A stretch of DNA of 64,000 nucleotides from Lepidodermella squamata (lineage: Eukaryota > Gastrotricha): positions 558,001 through 622,000 of the forward strand of contig JBLDXI010000010.1 in NCBI GenBank assembly GCA_047495785.1. Direction: 5' to 3'. Below, in pieces: positions 10,207-21,706 of the stretch (its first letter is position 1; every line of letters begins with the position of its first letter). The notes below the pieces were generated by a model. That model was not told where the DNA came from. It worked only from the letters and a program-made list of their open reading frames with translations, and searched no databases. Made by a program: the position numbers and the translations under genes.

Positions 10207-11533
10207 CGGCAACAAAAGCTGATAAAACAAATGAATGCCTAACATGTGATTTTCCAACTGAAACATGATTCGCATTTATCCCTCAAAAATGGACGAAAAT
10301 TAGAAAATGTGAACCCAAGAACACGAAACTCCGCTTTGAGGTTGAACCATTTTTTTGTTTTAACGTTTTCCATATTTCAAAGGGTTATTTATTTCATTTT
10401 GAACGGTGTTTTTAACAGTAAGATCCGGGTAGAGACCAAGTTCCTCACAATTTATCAATCATCTCGGAGGGTCTCCCGTACCTCCCGGTACTTCGCACAC
10501 TGACTGAACATGTTGTTAAACCTTCAAGAAATTTGTTTTAGCTAGAATTCTCTAACGGACCACTGGCTAAACACGAATTCGAAGGTTGACTCCTGATTAC
10601 TTATATGCCATCAGCCAACGAACATCAAATTGCATCAGTTATCAGCTATACCACATACTGAATATTTTCCTGCTTATCTTCAAAGTTCGGTCGTGAGAAA
10701 TCGAAAAAGAGCAGTGAGAGATAGGCACAACGAGTTAAGATGGGAACGACGAAAGATTATTATATGAAAGATATGCTGAGGAAAAAAGTGGTACCAGAGG
10801 TGGGTTTGTTACTTAGAAATGTCAAGCGATTCTCGACCCATTGAGTAGCTTGAATCTCTGTTTAGCCGCTCCGCTATTCCATTGATATAAAGAAAAGTCC
10901 ATATGCTATGTGCTACTTTTTCCTTGCTCTTAATTCGTTGCGCTTATTAAGTTTCGCTGTTATATCATTTTGCTTTGATCATCTCGTTTGATCATTTCGA
11001 ACAAAGTGGGTTTTCTGTCAAATTTTCGTTCGCCACCGATACCGAATAGCGGGCGCAAAAATGTAAGATTCTATCGGCGATATTTAATATGTGACTGATG
11101 AGGATGATAGACAGCGATACTTCATTACTTATAGACGGCAAAACATAATTCTCGGTATACATTTTTTATTATAGCTTCAAGTCGCCGCTACGGCAGCATG
11201 TCTCCTTTACTACGAGCGCGAATAAATCGTTAAGCGCCCGCTGGGTAATTTCGTCAATATATCGGCTTCTAAATATGGCGAAAATCGACACAGCTTTTTA
11301 CCTACTCGCATCATTATAATACGGCTTTTTATACCTCGCATGCAAAGAAAAACCATTTCAGTGCGATGTTTCAGCACTAAATCTTAACCCCCTGCTTATT
11401 TTACCACAATATTTCCTTATCTCCGACTATATCAAGATAATTATCACTCTCTAGGGTGTCTTTTCAATAAAGCGAAGGAGTTTTGCCAAAACTATGTCTC
11501 CATAGAAGGCATTTGAACGTGGAACCTGAGTGA
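10207..11533. other. intergenic region
   Basis: AT-rich DNA with no supported gene or obvious repeat. The promoter of the first hydroxylysine-kinase-like gene should lie at its right end. The last 60 bases resemble the corresponding bases upstream of the second copy. Confidence 0.35.
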
Positions 11534-12763
11534 ATGGCCGAATACAAAGCTGGAGTAAGGGATTTGTTGGCAAATGAGTACGCGTTTTTTACTTCACTCT
11601 TCCTTTAAACTTGTTTCATTTTAATATAGGTACGGCATAGTAGTGGAAAATCTTGCTCTTCTCGATGGCTTGGCCGATAAAACGTTTCTCGTTAACGGCA
11701 ATCAATGTGTTGTGAAATTGTTTCTAGACCCGATAGCTCAAGACACGAAACAAATCGGTTGGGGAATTAGGGAAATAAATAATGTTTCAAGCACCTTAAA
11801 ATTTAGATGCCGAAATTCAGCTGATGATTTTTCTGAAATCTAAAGGATTTCCTGTTCCTGATGTTATACCGACTAAAGCTGGGGCTTACTATACCTGGTT
11901 GGAAGCCAACGAGAATGGCTCGATTGCCAAACACCCTGTTAGAATTTGTTCGTTCCTCTCGGGTAATCTTTGGTGCAAACAAAAATATGGCCGACAATTT
12001 TGTGAAAACGTTGGAATCTTCATAGGAAAATTGGTCACAGCTTTATCTGTAAAAGTTGCCGAATTTTGTCTTTAAACTCAATAATTTTCAATTTTTCAGG
12101 GATTTGAAAATCCTTACTATGAGGACAATTCTAATTTTAAATTCATCATCGATTGCAGTCCGGAGTGGAGCGTTTACAAATTGAAAGAACTCCTGAAAGG
12201 CGACGAGAGAAAATACAAGCTTTGCAACCAAGTCTGCCAAATTTTCGACGAAAAAGTGCTGCCTATTTTGGATAGACTTCCAAAACGTTTGCGCTTCCAA
12301 TTCTTTCTGTTATTCCTCTCAAGATTCGTCCTATTTTGTAGAGCAAATTCATGGCGATTGCAATTCTCGAAACATTATGGTGGACGAAAATTGCGAAAAA
12401 GTCGTAGGACTGATCGATTTTACGGATTCACGCTACATGCTCCGAATTTACGAAATCAGCATAAGTCTACCCGTCATATTGGGCCATGATACGTCTGAAG
12501 ACTATTCAGAAATTCGAGCATTCATGAAGGGTTTCAAATCGCAGGTCCAGCTGACCAGAGAAGAGCTCGAAGTTTTGAGGATATGCACCTGTGCCCGAAT
12601 CGCCCTCGTCATGACTTGTAGCCGGTTGTTCGAAATTGAAAATCCAGATTCTTACAAAGAATCGTACGTCACAAGCATGTTCGGCGATGTTTGGCGCATT
12701 ATGGACGATTTACTGAATAACCCTGTGAAAATCAGTAATTTTGAAGCTGCTATAAATGCTTGA
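11534..12763 (+). CDS. hydroxylysine-kinase-like phosphotransferase, copy 1
   Basis: Five exons: 11534-11577, 11630-11757, 11807-12048, 12100-12286, 12342-12763. They encode 340 residues, close to the usual size of the family. The protein belongs to the aminoglycoside phosphotransferase (APH) fold. It has the catalytic loop HGDCNSRNIMVDE (HxDxxxxN, interrupted upstream by the last intron) and the metal-binding segment VVGLIDFTDSRYM in the D(F/x)xD position. Family members such as HYKK phosphorylate 5-hydroxylysine with GTP or ATP in lysine breakdown. The substrate here is inferred only from overall resemblance. The second copy follows 440 bases downstream with identical phases and nearly identical exon lengths. 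The gene is probably cytosolic, since no signal peptide is seen. Confidence 0.8.
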
Positions 12764-12924
12764 ACCCCTGGATTTTAACGAAATGTGAAAATAATTTCTG
12801 ACGTGATTTTATTATGAATGCAATTAAACTATTTCGCGCTACAAGTTGCGTTTCCGGCTTCACTGTTCCAGGTTATAACCTTATGAGGCTGCGTCATCAC
12901 GGTTGTGCGCGAAAAGAGCAAGCG

Positions 12925-13015
12925 CGGAATATAAGAGCAAAGACATAAGAGTAATGAGATAAGAGCAGCGAAATAAGAGCAGAACGGCATAATAGAAACT
13001 GAATATAAGAGTAAT
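12925..13015 (+). repeat. short imperfect tandem repeat (ATAAGAGCA-like)
   Basis: Between the two kinase copies, units such as ATATAAGAGCA, CATAAGAGTA, GATAAGAGCA, AATAAGAGCA and ATATAAGAGTA recur at irregular 12-20 base spacing. It is a degenerate minisatellite-like stretch with no coding capacity. Confidence 0.6.
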
Positions 13016-13201
13016 TATTCTATTTATATTCGCTAGGTTACAACCTAAGATAAGCTTTTGGGTCTTATCGTGTCTCTCATTTTATCCAAGAGCCGTTTTA
13101 TCCGATAGTGAATGCTTCGAGTTGTTAGACAAACAGCTAAGTCCTTCGCTGGATACATTTCACCAGAATAGAAGACATTTTAAACGTGGAAACATACGGC
13201 A

Positions 13202-14436
13202 ATGGGCGAATATGAAGCTCGTGTTACGGAATTGTTGGCAAATGAGTACGCATTCTTTTTCATGTTCCTTCGACCTCTGAAATTATTCAATTTCTAAATA
13301 GGTACGGAATAGTAGCGGAAAATCTGACTCTTCTAGATGGCACAGCGGATAAAACGTACCTCGTAAACGGCAATCATAGTGTTTTGAAGGTGTTCCTAGA
13401 CCCGATAGCTCAAGACACGAAACAAATCGGTTGGAGAATTACGCATTTTTTACAACTTTTTAACCATTTTTTATTGTAGATGCCGAAATTCAGCTGATGA
13501 TTTTTCTGAAATCTAAAGGATTTCCTGTTCCTGATGTTATACCGACTAAATCTGGATCTTACTACACCTGGTTGGAATCAAACGAGAATGGCTCGGTTAC
13601 CAGACACCCTGTTCGAATTTGTTCTTTCCTCTCCGGTAGCCTTTGGTGCAAACTAAACTATGCCCGAGAATTTTGCGAAACATTTGGAATTTTTATTGGA
13701 AAATTAGTCACGGCTCTATCTGTAAAAATGTCGACATGCAGCAACATTTTATGATTATGCGAACATGTCTTTCAGGGATTTGAACATCCATACTATCTGG
13801 AAAACGCAAATTATAAGTACATCATCGATTGCAGCCCTGATTGGAACGTTTACAAATTGAAAGAACTGCTGAAAGACGAGGAGACAAAATACAAGCTCTG
13901 CAATCAAATTTGCCAACTTTTCGACGAAAAAGTCGTTCCTATTTTGGATAAACTTCCGAAACGTTTGCCTTTCATTTAATTATTCATGTTATTTTTCATG
14001 ATCAGACCTATTTTCAGAACAAATTCATGGCGATTGTAATTCTCGAAACATTATGGTGGACGAAAATTGCGAAAAAGTTGTAGGATTAATTGATTTTACC
14101 GATTCACGCTACATGCTTCGAATTTACGAAATCGGCATTGTTCTACCTGTGTTTTTAGGCCATGATACGTCTGAAGATTATTCAGAAATTCGAGCATTTA
14201 TGAAAGGCCTTAAGTCGCACGTCCAGCTGACCAAGGAAGAGCTCGAAGTTTTGAGAATAAGCACATGTGCCCGGATTGCTCTTGTCATGAATTGTAGCAA
14301 GTTGTTTGAAATCCAAAACCCGGAATACAAAGAATCGTACATGACGAGCATTTTCGGCGATGTGTGGCGAATTTTGGACGATTTACTGAATAATCCTGTG
14401 AAAATTGCCAATTTTGAAGCTGCCATAAATGTTTGA
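13202..14436 (+). CDS. hydroxylysine-kinase-like phosphotransferase, copy 2
   Basis: Five exons: 13202-13245, 13302-13429, 13480-13721, 13776-13962, 14018-14436. They give 339 residues. The first four exons (44, 128, 242 and 187 bases) match copy 1 exactly in length, and the last is three bases shorter. The APH catalytic loop HGDCNSRNIMVDE and the GLIDFTDSRYM segment are intact, so this copy should be active if copy 1 is. A polyadenylation signal AATAAA lies at 14464-14469. The 3' flanks of both genes share a block around CGCGCTACAAGT and GGCTGCGTCATCAC, so the duplicated unit included flanking DNA. Substrate assignment (5-hydroxylysine) is by family resemblance. Confidence 0.8.
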
Positions 14437-15252
14437 ACCACGAACCACCTAACAAAATTTGAAAATAAAGGTGATTAAATTCTGAGATTTTAATGCTAAA
14501 TGTAAATAAACTGTTTCGCGCTACAAGTGACGCGTCCGGCCTCATTGTTCCAGGCTTCAACCTCGAGTCTTAGGGCTGCGTCATCACTCATCAATTTCAT
14601 GAATCGCGACGATTAAATTTGGATTTTTTGTTTCACAAAATGCGTGATTTTACTATTTTGTGGCAATTTTTTTGCTCCTGGTCAATTTTATTGCTAATTT
14701 TTATTATCAGCGGAAGGTTGGTTGGTTTCTCTAGATAAGCTTCTGGGCCTTTCTTATCGTGTCTCTTATTTTATTCATGAGCAGTTTGTTCCGAAAATAA
14801 TGTTTTGAGTGCGCCCTGGTTTCTAGGCCATTTTTACTCACAGCGCTGGTTCAAACTCGAAGCAATAATTATAACAATTTTCCGACTTGCTGAGAAGGTG
14901 AGCAATTTACTTAATTCTCATAAAAAAAATCTGATTCCGTTAAAATACGACAGTTTATTAAGTTTGATTAAACCTAAAATCTAAAATAATAACGAACTCA
15001 ATACTTCCGGTTTAATTAAAGGTTTTTATTGCAATTTTTGAAAATATTAAATATTTCCATACTTTGCAAACTTATCTTCGGTTTTGTCTGATCTCGTTTT
15101 AGTGAGATATTTTGTTCGATGCTGATTTTTCAAAACATTTCAAGTTTTTGAAAATAATATATAATATCCTTTTTTTAATTTTTTGGCAGGCTGTTTTGGC
15201 GAGAACTGGACCTTTTCGCTCAACTTTGAATACCCTTCGATTTGTCTCCAAA
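14437..15252. other. intergenic region / 5' region of GH31 copy 1
   Basis: Contains the duplicated HYKK 3' flank (about 14510-14590), then AT-rich DNA. A likely splice acceptor (tttttttggcag) ends at 15189, which suggests an upstream non-coding or short coding exon of the glucosidase that I could not locate. Confidence 0.35.
14464..14469 (+). terminator. polyadenylation signal of HYKK-like copy 2
   Basis: AATAAA 28 bases after the stop codon. Confidence 0.5.
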
Positions 15253-17844
15253 ATGACGGACTCTGAGGTATCTTCAACCGCCGCCGTAGCGGATCTACAG
15301 CCTCTGCCAACGGTGGCCGATGAAGCTGCACCGAAAAAGTTCAACAAAAGTTTCGAAATCGATTTCTGCCGCAATCACCTGCGTAAACCTTCAAAAGCCA
15401 GTTACAAGCTGATCGGGAAATCTCTGGAAATCGGCAAGAACGGGTCGGCAATTTTTAATATTAGCCGGAATGATGAAACGCCATTAAATGGTGAAATCAC
15501 GGCTTTGGGCAAAGATGGAAACATCGTTCACGTTCGAATCGATACGGCAGAAATTTCCAAACCGCGATTTGAATTACAGCCTGATGACGTTGTTACATCG
15601 AATGCCTTATCGAGTTGTTATCACAAGTACCGTTTACAAACTGATGGGAAGAAAGCTTCGTCAATCAGCCTTGGAACTTCGAAGATTGTAATCAACCACG
15701 AGCCATTTAGTCTGAATTTCAAGAATGAGACTGGCGAATCTATTGTTACAATCAACGCCAAAGGAATGCTAGAAATCGGAGGGGAAGATGGAGCTATATC
15801 GGGCGATTTCACGTTTCGTGACTCGCAGAACTTGTACGGCCTAGCTGAGCATGCTGATTCTCTAAGGTTGAAAGAAACAATCGGCGATGAGCCTTATCGA
15901 CTGTTCAACTGCGATTATTTCGGTTACGAACTCGATTACCGCGGTTCTCTGTACGGCTCGATTCCGTTGATGATCGCGCCGAAAAGGGGCGGAGCTTGCT
16001 GCGGCGTGTTCTGGTTAAACTCGTCCGATACTTGGGTTGACATCGACTATCGAAACAAGCGATCATCGTCGTCTCAATTCATCTCAGAGTGTGGAGTTTT
16101 CGAAGTTTACGTCTTGCTTGGTCCGAAAATTGGCGATGTTTTGCGTCAATATCTCTTCCTGACTGGGACTACGCCGTTACCACCACTTTTCGCTTTGGGC
16201 TACCACCAGTCACGCTGGAATTACGACGACCAAGCAGATGTGCTTCAAATCAACGAAAACCTGGCTAAAAATGATATTCCATGTGATGTTATTTGGCTTG
16301 ACATCGAATATACTGACGGTAAAAAGTACTTCACCTGGGACGGAACGAAATTCCCCGACCCCCTGGCAATGTTGGAAAAGTTGAAGCAAAACGGCCGTCG
16401 TTTGGTGACAATCGTCGACCCGCATCTTAAGAAGGACCCTAGCTACTCGAAATACGCTGAAGCTAGCTCGAAAGACTACTTCGTGAAGGATCCAGTTACG
16501 AAAGAAGACTACGTCGCAGAATGTTGGCCAGGTGCTTCATGTTGGCCAGATTTCACACGGCAAGAAGTTCGCCAATGGTGGGCTGACCAGTTCAGTTTTG
16601 CCAACTATCCGTTGACAAACGACCGTGTCTACATTTGGAACGATATGAACGAACCTGCTGTCTTCAAAGGCGTCGAGACAACTATGCCGAAAGAAGTGCT
16701 CCATGCTAACGGCGTCGAACATCGCCAGGTTCATAATCTGTACGGCCACTACCAGGCAATGGGTAGTTTCCAAGGGCTTCTGAGTCGCGGAGAAGGGCAG
16801 AAGCGGCCTTTTGTTCTTACGAGGTCATTCTTCGCCGGGACGCAACGATTTTCAGCAGTTTGGACTGGCGATAACGTCGCTGAATGGAAATATTTACAGT
16901 CTTCGATTCCAATGCTTCTGAGCCTTAGTGTTTGCGGGGTAGCATTTTGCGGTTCTGATATTGGTGGGTTCGCTAACGACCCGGATGAAGAACTTCTCAC
17001 TCGTTGGTACCAAGCTGCAGTATTCCAGCCGTTTTTCCGGGAGCATTCGTATGGGAAACGTCGCGAACCTTGGCTTTTCTCACCTCGAACCAACGAACGG
17101 CTTCAGAATGCGATCAGGCTACGCTACACCTACCTGCCGTATTGGTACACCCTGTTCTACGAGCACGAAATGAAAAACGGTCTGTCACCTATGAGGCCGA
17201 TGTGGGCGGAATTCCCTGAAGAAGTCGAGACATTCACTGATGAAACGTCGTTTCTTGTAGGCGATGCGCTCTTAGTGCATCCTGTTTGCAGGTCAGGCGT
17301 GAAATTTGAGCAGATTTACATGCCGGGTAAAAATGTGCTCTGGTACAGAGCTGACCGATGGAGCTGTGTTCGTGGCGGTAAATCCTTCGTTGAAAAGCTT
17401 CACATCAACCGCATCCCTGTTTTCCAACGCGGCGGAAGTATCGTCCCACGTTGGATAAATCCGAAACAGTCGTCTGAATCCATGGCTAACGGAAAATTTG
17501 CTTTGATCGTTTGCCTTGATGGAAATGGCTCAGCTAGTGGTAATTTATTCACCGACGATTTCGACGGTTACGCCTATCGATCGGGCGGTGGCTCTTACTT
17601 TTATTTCTCGTTTGACAACTCGACGTTTTGTTTTGAAACTACGGCAACGGCGGGCCAGGCTGTTTTTATCGACAAAATTGTTGTTGCCGGCTTGCTGGGC
17701 GAGCCGCGGAGTGCAGTTTTGACACGCGATGCTAAGAAATCATCTTTGCCGCTGGTCTGGAACGAATCGAGGCGATTTGCCGAGCTTCTGCTGTCGTCAC
17801 AAGCTGTTCACCTGGGGAAGAAATTAGAAATTTCTCTGTGCTAA
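15253..17844 (+). CDS. neutral alpha-glucosidase, GH31 family (GANAB/GANC-like), copy 1
   Basis: One long uninterrupted exon, 863 residues from the first in-frame ATG (MTDSEVSS). The open frame extends upstream, and codons from 15190 are conserved in copy 2 (ARTGPFRST), so a spliced upstream start is possible. The sequence is collinear with glucosidase II alpha and neutral alpha-glucosidase C: FCRNHLRK near the N-terminus, GYHQSRWNY, CDVIWLDIEYTDGKKYFTWD, the nucleophile motif WNDMNEPAVF, the acid/base region AVWTGDNVAEW, GSDIGGF and RWYQAAVFQPFFREH. GH31 enzymes of this type trim alpha-linked glucose from N-glycans in the ER or from oligosaccharides. I see no certain ER signal peptide and no HDEL tail, so localisation is open. 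AATAAA follows at 17892. Confidence 0.88.
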   Translation: MTDSEVSSTAAVADLQPLPTVADEAAPKKFNKSFEIDFCRNHLRKPSKASYKLIGKSLEIGKNGSAIFNISRNDETPLNGEITALGKDGNIVHVRIDTAEISKPRFELQPDDVVTSNALSSCYHKYRLQTDGKKASSISLGTSKIVINHEPFSLNFKNETGESIVTINAKGMLEIGGEDGAISGDFTFRDSQNLYGLAEHADSLRLKETIGDEPYRLFNCDYFGYELDYRGSLYGSIPLMIAPKRGGACCGVFWLNSSDTWVDIDYRNKRSSSSQFISECGVFEVYVLLGPKIGDVLRQYLFLTGTTPLPPLFALGYHQSRWNYDDQADVLQINENLAKNDIPCDVIWLDIEYTDGKKYFTWDGTKFPDPLAMLEKLKQNGRRLVTIVDPHLKKDPSYSKYAEASSKDYFVKDPVTKEDYVAECWPGASCWPDFTRQEVRQWWADQFSFANYPLTNDRVYIWNDMNEPAVFKGVETTMPKEVLHANGVEHRQVHNLYGHYQAMGSFQGLLSRGEGQKRPFVLTRSFFAGTQRFSAVWTGDNVAEWKYLQSSIPMLLSLSVCGVAFCGSDIGGFANDPDEELLTRWYQAAVFQPFFREHSYGKRREPWLFSPRTNERLQNAIRLRYTYLPYWYTLFYEHEMKNGLSPMRPMWAEFPEEVETFTDETSFLVGDALLVHPVCRSGVKFEQIYMPGKNVLWYRADRWSCVRGGKSFVEKLHINRIPVFQRGGSIVPRWINPKQSSESMANGKFALIVCLDGNGSASGNLFTDDFDGYAYRSGGGSYFYFSFDNSTFCFETTATAGQAVFIDKIVVAGLLGEPRSAVLTRDAKKSSLPLVWNESRRFAELLLSSQAVHLGKKLEISLC

Positions 17845-17891
17845 TGAACTCCTAAGCTGATTTTCTTAGAGATTTGTTTTCGTTTGATCTT

Positions 17892-17897
17892 AATAAA
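17892..17897 (+). terminator. polyadenylation signal of GH31 copy 1
   Basis: AATAAA 47 bases after the stop codon. A matching signal follows copy 2. Confidence 0.55.
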
Positions 17898-19500
17898 ATG
17901 CTTCTGTCATATTTTTCGGTTTTCTCGGGACACTCGGGCTTGCGGCATTTTGTTCTCACTTTTAGGACGTTTCAGTGTTCAAGTTTCAGTGGATTTGCGA
18001 AGATCATCACTCTAAATAGGTAACTGAGATGAGAAATTTCGATTTTAACGTAACTCGATGTTATCATCCGGTCAAACAACAAATACTACAATGTCCAGCA
18101 TAGTCTCAAATGTTTCTGCAGCAGATAAGTAATCCCGTCATGCAAGGTTTAGCGCAATGCACGGGCACGGGGACTAGCAGTTATCGAGGGTTGTAAATAA
18201 ATGATGTAGGGATTGAGTTTGAACCAGCTTTAAGCCAGATGGGGCTGAGCAAATAGTAAACATGGAGTCGCTTTATTTCGCACTCTTTTTACTGTTTACG
18301 CTCAGCGGCTCATGGAAACTCGAATTTAGGAGATATTTTCATATTATAACCAATAATGCTTTGAAGTGTCTGAATATTACGAAATGGGACATCGATTTTT
18401 ATGATTAATTGAAACATGCTAAGAGGTTTGAAATTTAAATTCATTTTAAAATTTAATAAATTTATTAAAATTTGAAAAGAAATTGCTCGTAAATTTTAGC
18501 AAACAATATTGTGTTCACTTTTGGCTTGCATTGATAGTATTGATTTTTCAGGAACATTCACACGCCTCTGATACCTCCCTGTGATACCTGCCTACATTTG
18601 CAGCCATGAAGCATGAATATTTACTCTCTAACTTCTAACTTATCCTAGCCAAATATTGCCGGAAGCGGAGCCACATTTCGAGTAATTAATTCGCCAAAAA
18701 ATGCGAACTTTTCTGGAATTTCCCGATCAATTGGAAAAAATCGGAATGAATGGCCATAAAAATATCCGTGATTTTCAGAATTAAGCCTGGCTATCCCTTT
18801 GAGAACAATCATGATCGAAAAACAGCATTCGAAAAACATTTTAATAATTAGCGTTTGGTGCCAATTCTTGAAATTTGGTTCCGCTACGGTCAATTTTAGT
18901 TCCGCAACAGGCCAGTTTAGCGACGGGACACGGTCCGTAGCCCTTCAAATAGCGAGTAGCCAAACCGGCGTGAAGCGAAGATAATCCGTTGATTCCTCGA
19001 CAGTAAAACACGGCGAACTGTCTCAGACGCCGCGCGTGGTGCCTGTCAAGAACTACGGGTGTGGGTGCGCGTGTTCTATGCGTGCGTTGAATATGAAGCA
19101 ATAAATGCTCCGAGACATGCGATTTGTCTAGCGAATCCGTGAAATCACCGATAGCCAATGGCCGGCAAATTACCTGTTACGCCGGTATTGTCGATGGGCA
19201 TCGATTGATATTCGCCCGCTATTCCCGCTGCGTCTCGGGCCGGCGTATATCAACATGCGCGCGGCTTATTGTGTTGTAGCGCGGCGATGCGCGAACGTAG
19301 GCACGGATTACGCAACCAGCGCGCAATTATTTATTTAAGGGCGCAAAATTGGGGCGCACTTATTTTATTTTAGGCGACAGATTTTTACTCACCCATTATT
19401 TTATTTAATATATAATCACGGAGAACAAATAAATTGCACGTTTTCCGGTGTCTCCTCCGCGCGCGCACTCCTATTGGTTGGCTCGATTTTTATGCGTTCC
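17898..19500. other. intergenic DNA with a GC-rich core
   Basis: No gene is supported. From about 19020 to 19350 the base composition shifts to GC-rich with many GCGCG motifs, unlike the AT-rich flanks. This may be a decayed mobile element related in composition to the one at 4.4-5.8 kb. Confidence 0.35.
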
Positions 19501-19711
19501 GAGCTTGGACGATTTTTTTCACTAGGAATTTTCATAATATCGGCAAGGTGAATTTGCATTATATTGACGAATCACAAATCCAGCTATGATCTTTTTTCCA
19601 GCTACAACATGTGCTGTCGAAAAAAATTCTAGACTGGAACATCCAGTTTTTTATAAAGCCGGAGGTTGAAATTTTTTATTTAAAATTCATAGAAAATCAG
19701 TGAAAAATCGT
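19501..19711. repeat. inverted repeat, about 210 bp
   Basis: GAGCTTGGACGATTTTTTTCAC near 19501-19522 pairs with GTGAAAAATCGTCCAAGCTC near 19691-19711. Similarity continues weakly inward (CACTAGGAATTTTCAT against CACTGATTTTCTATGAATTTT). This suggests a short MITE-like or fold-back element. Confidence 0.55.
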
Positions 19712-20385
19712 CCAAGCTCGCTCAAAGTCTGGAATTGTGGACCATGATGCGGGCTACCTGGATCATTAAAAAAATTGCAACTTCAACTCAATTTCAACTT
19801 CATTAACGATTTTAATTACCTTCGGCTTACCTCGTTTCTACGGCTCTGAAAATTTCGAAAAATAACCAGCGTGTTCCTCGTGTGGCCATCTTTCCGAATC
19901 CGCCAACAACGACCCGCGGAAAAATCGGAACCGCCTCGGAACCAGCGAAAAAAGAATCCAACGTTTTGTTTTCACTACATACCTCCAAGCGCTGATGAAT
20001 CAGCTGACCATTTGACGGCGCACTCGAAGCGCGATTGAAGCGTAAAATTACAGCTATTAGTAATGTACAGTAAATGTACACGTGTAGCCTGATGTCATAC
20101 GCTGAAAACTTTGAAGCTTTGAAGTATTTTAGACACCTATTAAACCTCGAATGAAATCCGAATTTATCGACCAAGTTGGTTTCAAAATAACCGTCAGGAA
20201 TAACCCAAAATTCAAAAACTTTTCATTAATTTCACCAAATTCATCGATTTTGAAAAATCGATTTTCCGGGAATTTTTCACCGATTTTTGCCAAGATAAAT
20301 AAAACAGGCTTTTCTGTGTTGCTTTGCTGAAAATAGATACATAGATCTACATAAATCAGTCAGAAATTAACGAGAGTCAAATGGA

Positions 20386-20420
20386 GTAAATTAAATTTAA
20401 ATTAAATTTAAATTAAATGT
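20386..20420. repeat. AT-only tandem repeat
   Basis: About three copies of a 12-base unit of the form AAATTTAAATTA. Simple low-complexity DNA. Confidence 0.6.
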
Positions 20421-21207
20421 GAAAAGTATAATTATAGAAGTATACTACAACCATGTCAAGATTTGTCAAGTGTTGAAGCGGGGGTAAATGGCGATGTCTA
20501 TTCTGACCGACCGTGGAGTAAATAGCGAAAAAGACACGACTGTTTAAACTCATGAAAAGTCCCATTTTCGAATAATTTTTGGTTCAGATTACGATTGCGT
20601 CATCGTGTTCTGAAAGTGAGGGCTGAACACTGAAAATCATGCAGAATTTCAACATCATTAAACGAATTTTTGTTAAAATTTAATCGTGAAATTCCAGGGG
20701 GCGTATGTTGGAAGTGTGCTTAGGTTGGATCAAGGTTTTAGGTTTAAGTTTTTGTCCTAGTTTTAAGACAACCATTGTTGCGTATTGGGACATACCATTG
20801 TTTGCGTCTATTAAATGGGACAGGTTAAAAGAATTCCTATGTTCGAAACGAAGACCTATGTTCGAATGAGAGCAAATTTGTGTTTTTTCCACTGTTTTTT
20901 CCGCTAAACCCGGTTTAAACCACGGCTTTGGTGATCCTGGTAGGGGCAGGTTTACATAAAACCGGGCATTGCGAGCTAAGATGGCCAGGACTCTTTGCTG
21001 TATCACGCATGCTCGATAAAAAATTGCACCCATGAAAATGCACATGGCAAGGAAGACAAAAATATAGCAAGTGATCAGTGTTGTTTCTTACGTGGACATT
21101 TTTATGGAAAGTTTGAAATTTAAATTTCGTCTTCCGATTTTTCGATTTCGATTTGCAAATTTCGATTGAAGGCCATCTTTAATAATTTAATAATAATTTC
21201 TTTAATA

Positions 21208-21276
21208 CAGTGGAACCCCGATTTCCCGTTTTCTGCGGTTCCACGAAAATCCTGACGGGAAATCGGGGTTCCACTG
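21208..21276. mobile_element. 69-bp hairpin MITE with TA target duplication
   Basis: A perfect 22-bp inverted pair, starting CAGTGGAACCCCGATTTCCC and ending with its complement, encloses about 25 bases. The element is flanked on both sides by TA (21206-21207 and 21277-21278). TIRs beginning CAGT(G/A)GAACC together with TA duplications are typical of pogo/Tc1-mariner-related elements, so this is likely a minimal non-autonomous relative. That family assignment is inference. Confidence 0.75.
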
Positions 21277-21706
21277 TAATTTTAATAATAATAATGCATG
21301 CAGAACTTGAAGCGTTTCTTGAAATTCCGAAAAAATTGAAAAAATTGAAATTCCCGCTATTTTAGCTCAACGCATTTATCATGTCCAAAATTATCCCACG
21401 TGAGGCATAAACTTAGAGCTCACCTGTAAAAATTTCCCTGCGGCTGATGTCCCATTATTTTATTATAAGTCGATAGTTCATGATGTCAAAAACTGATTAC
21501 TGATGGTAAATTTTTCAGAGCAATCGGCTTTCAGGTTGACCGGAAATAAGGGGGTCCCAAGTCGACGTTTTGAGACATCCCACCTTTCATTATATTCATT
21601 ATTATAAAAAGAGGTAACTTTCAGAATACCTTTAATTGGTACCGTTGAAAAGCCCGTCTTTCAAGGCACCTCGAGATTTTAATTGCAATTTTTTAAATTG
21701 TAGAGA

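Noticed and set aside
15112-15189. hydrophobic segment just upstream of GH31 copy 1 as a signal peptide
   Set aside because: It has no ATG (only TTG at 15112), is not conserved in copy 2 and ends in a good splice acceptor, so it is better read as intron.
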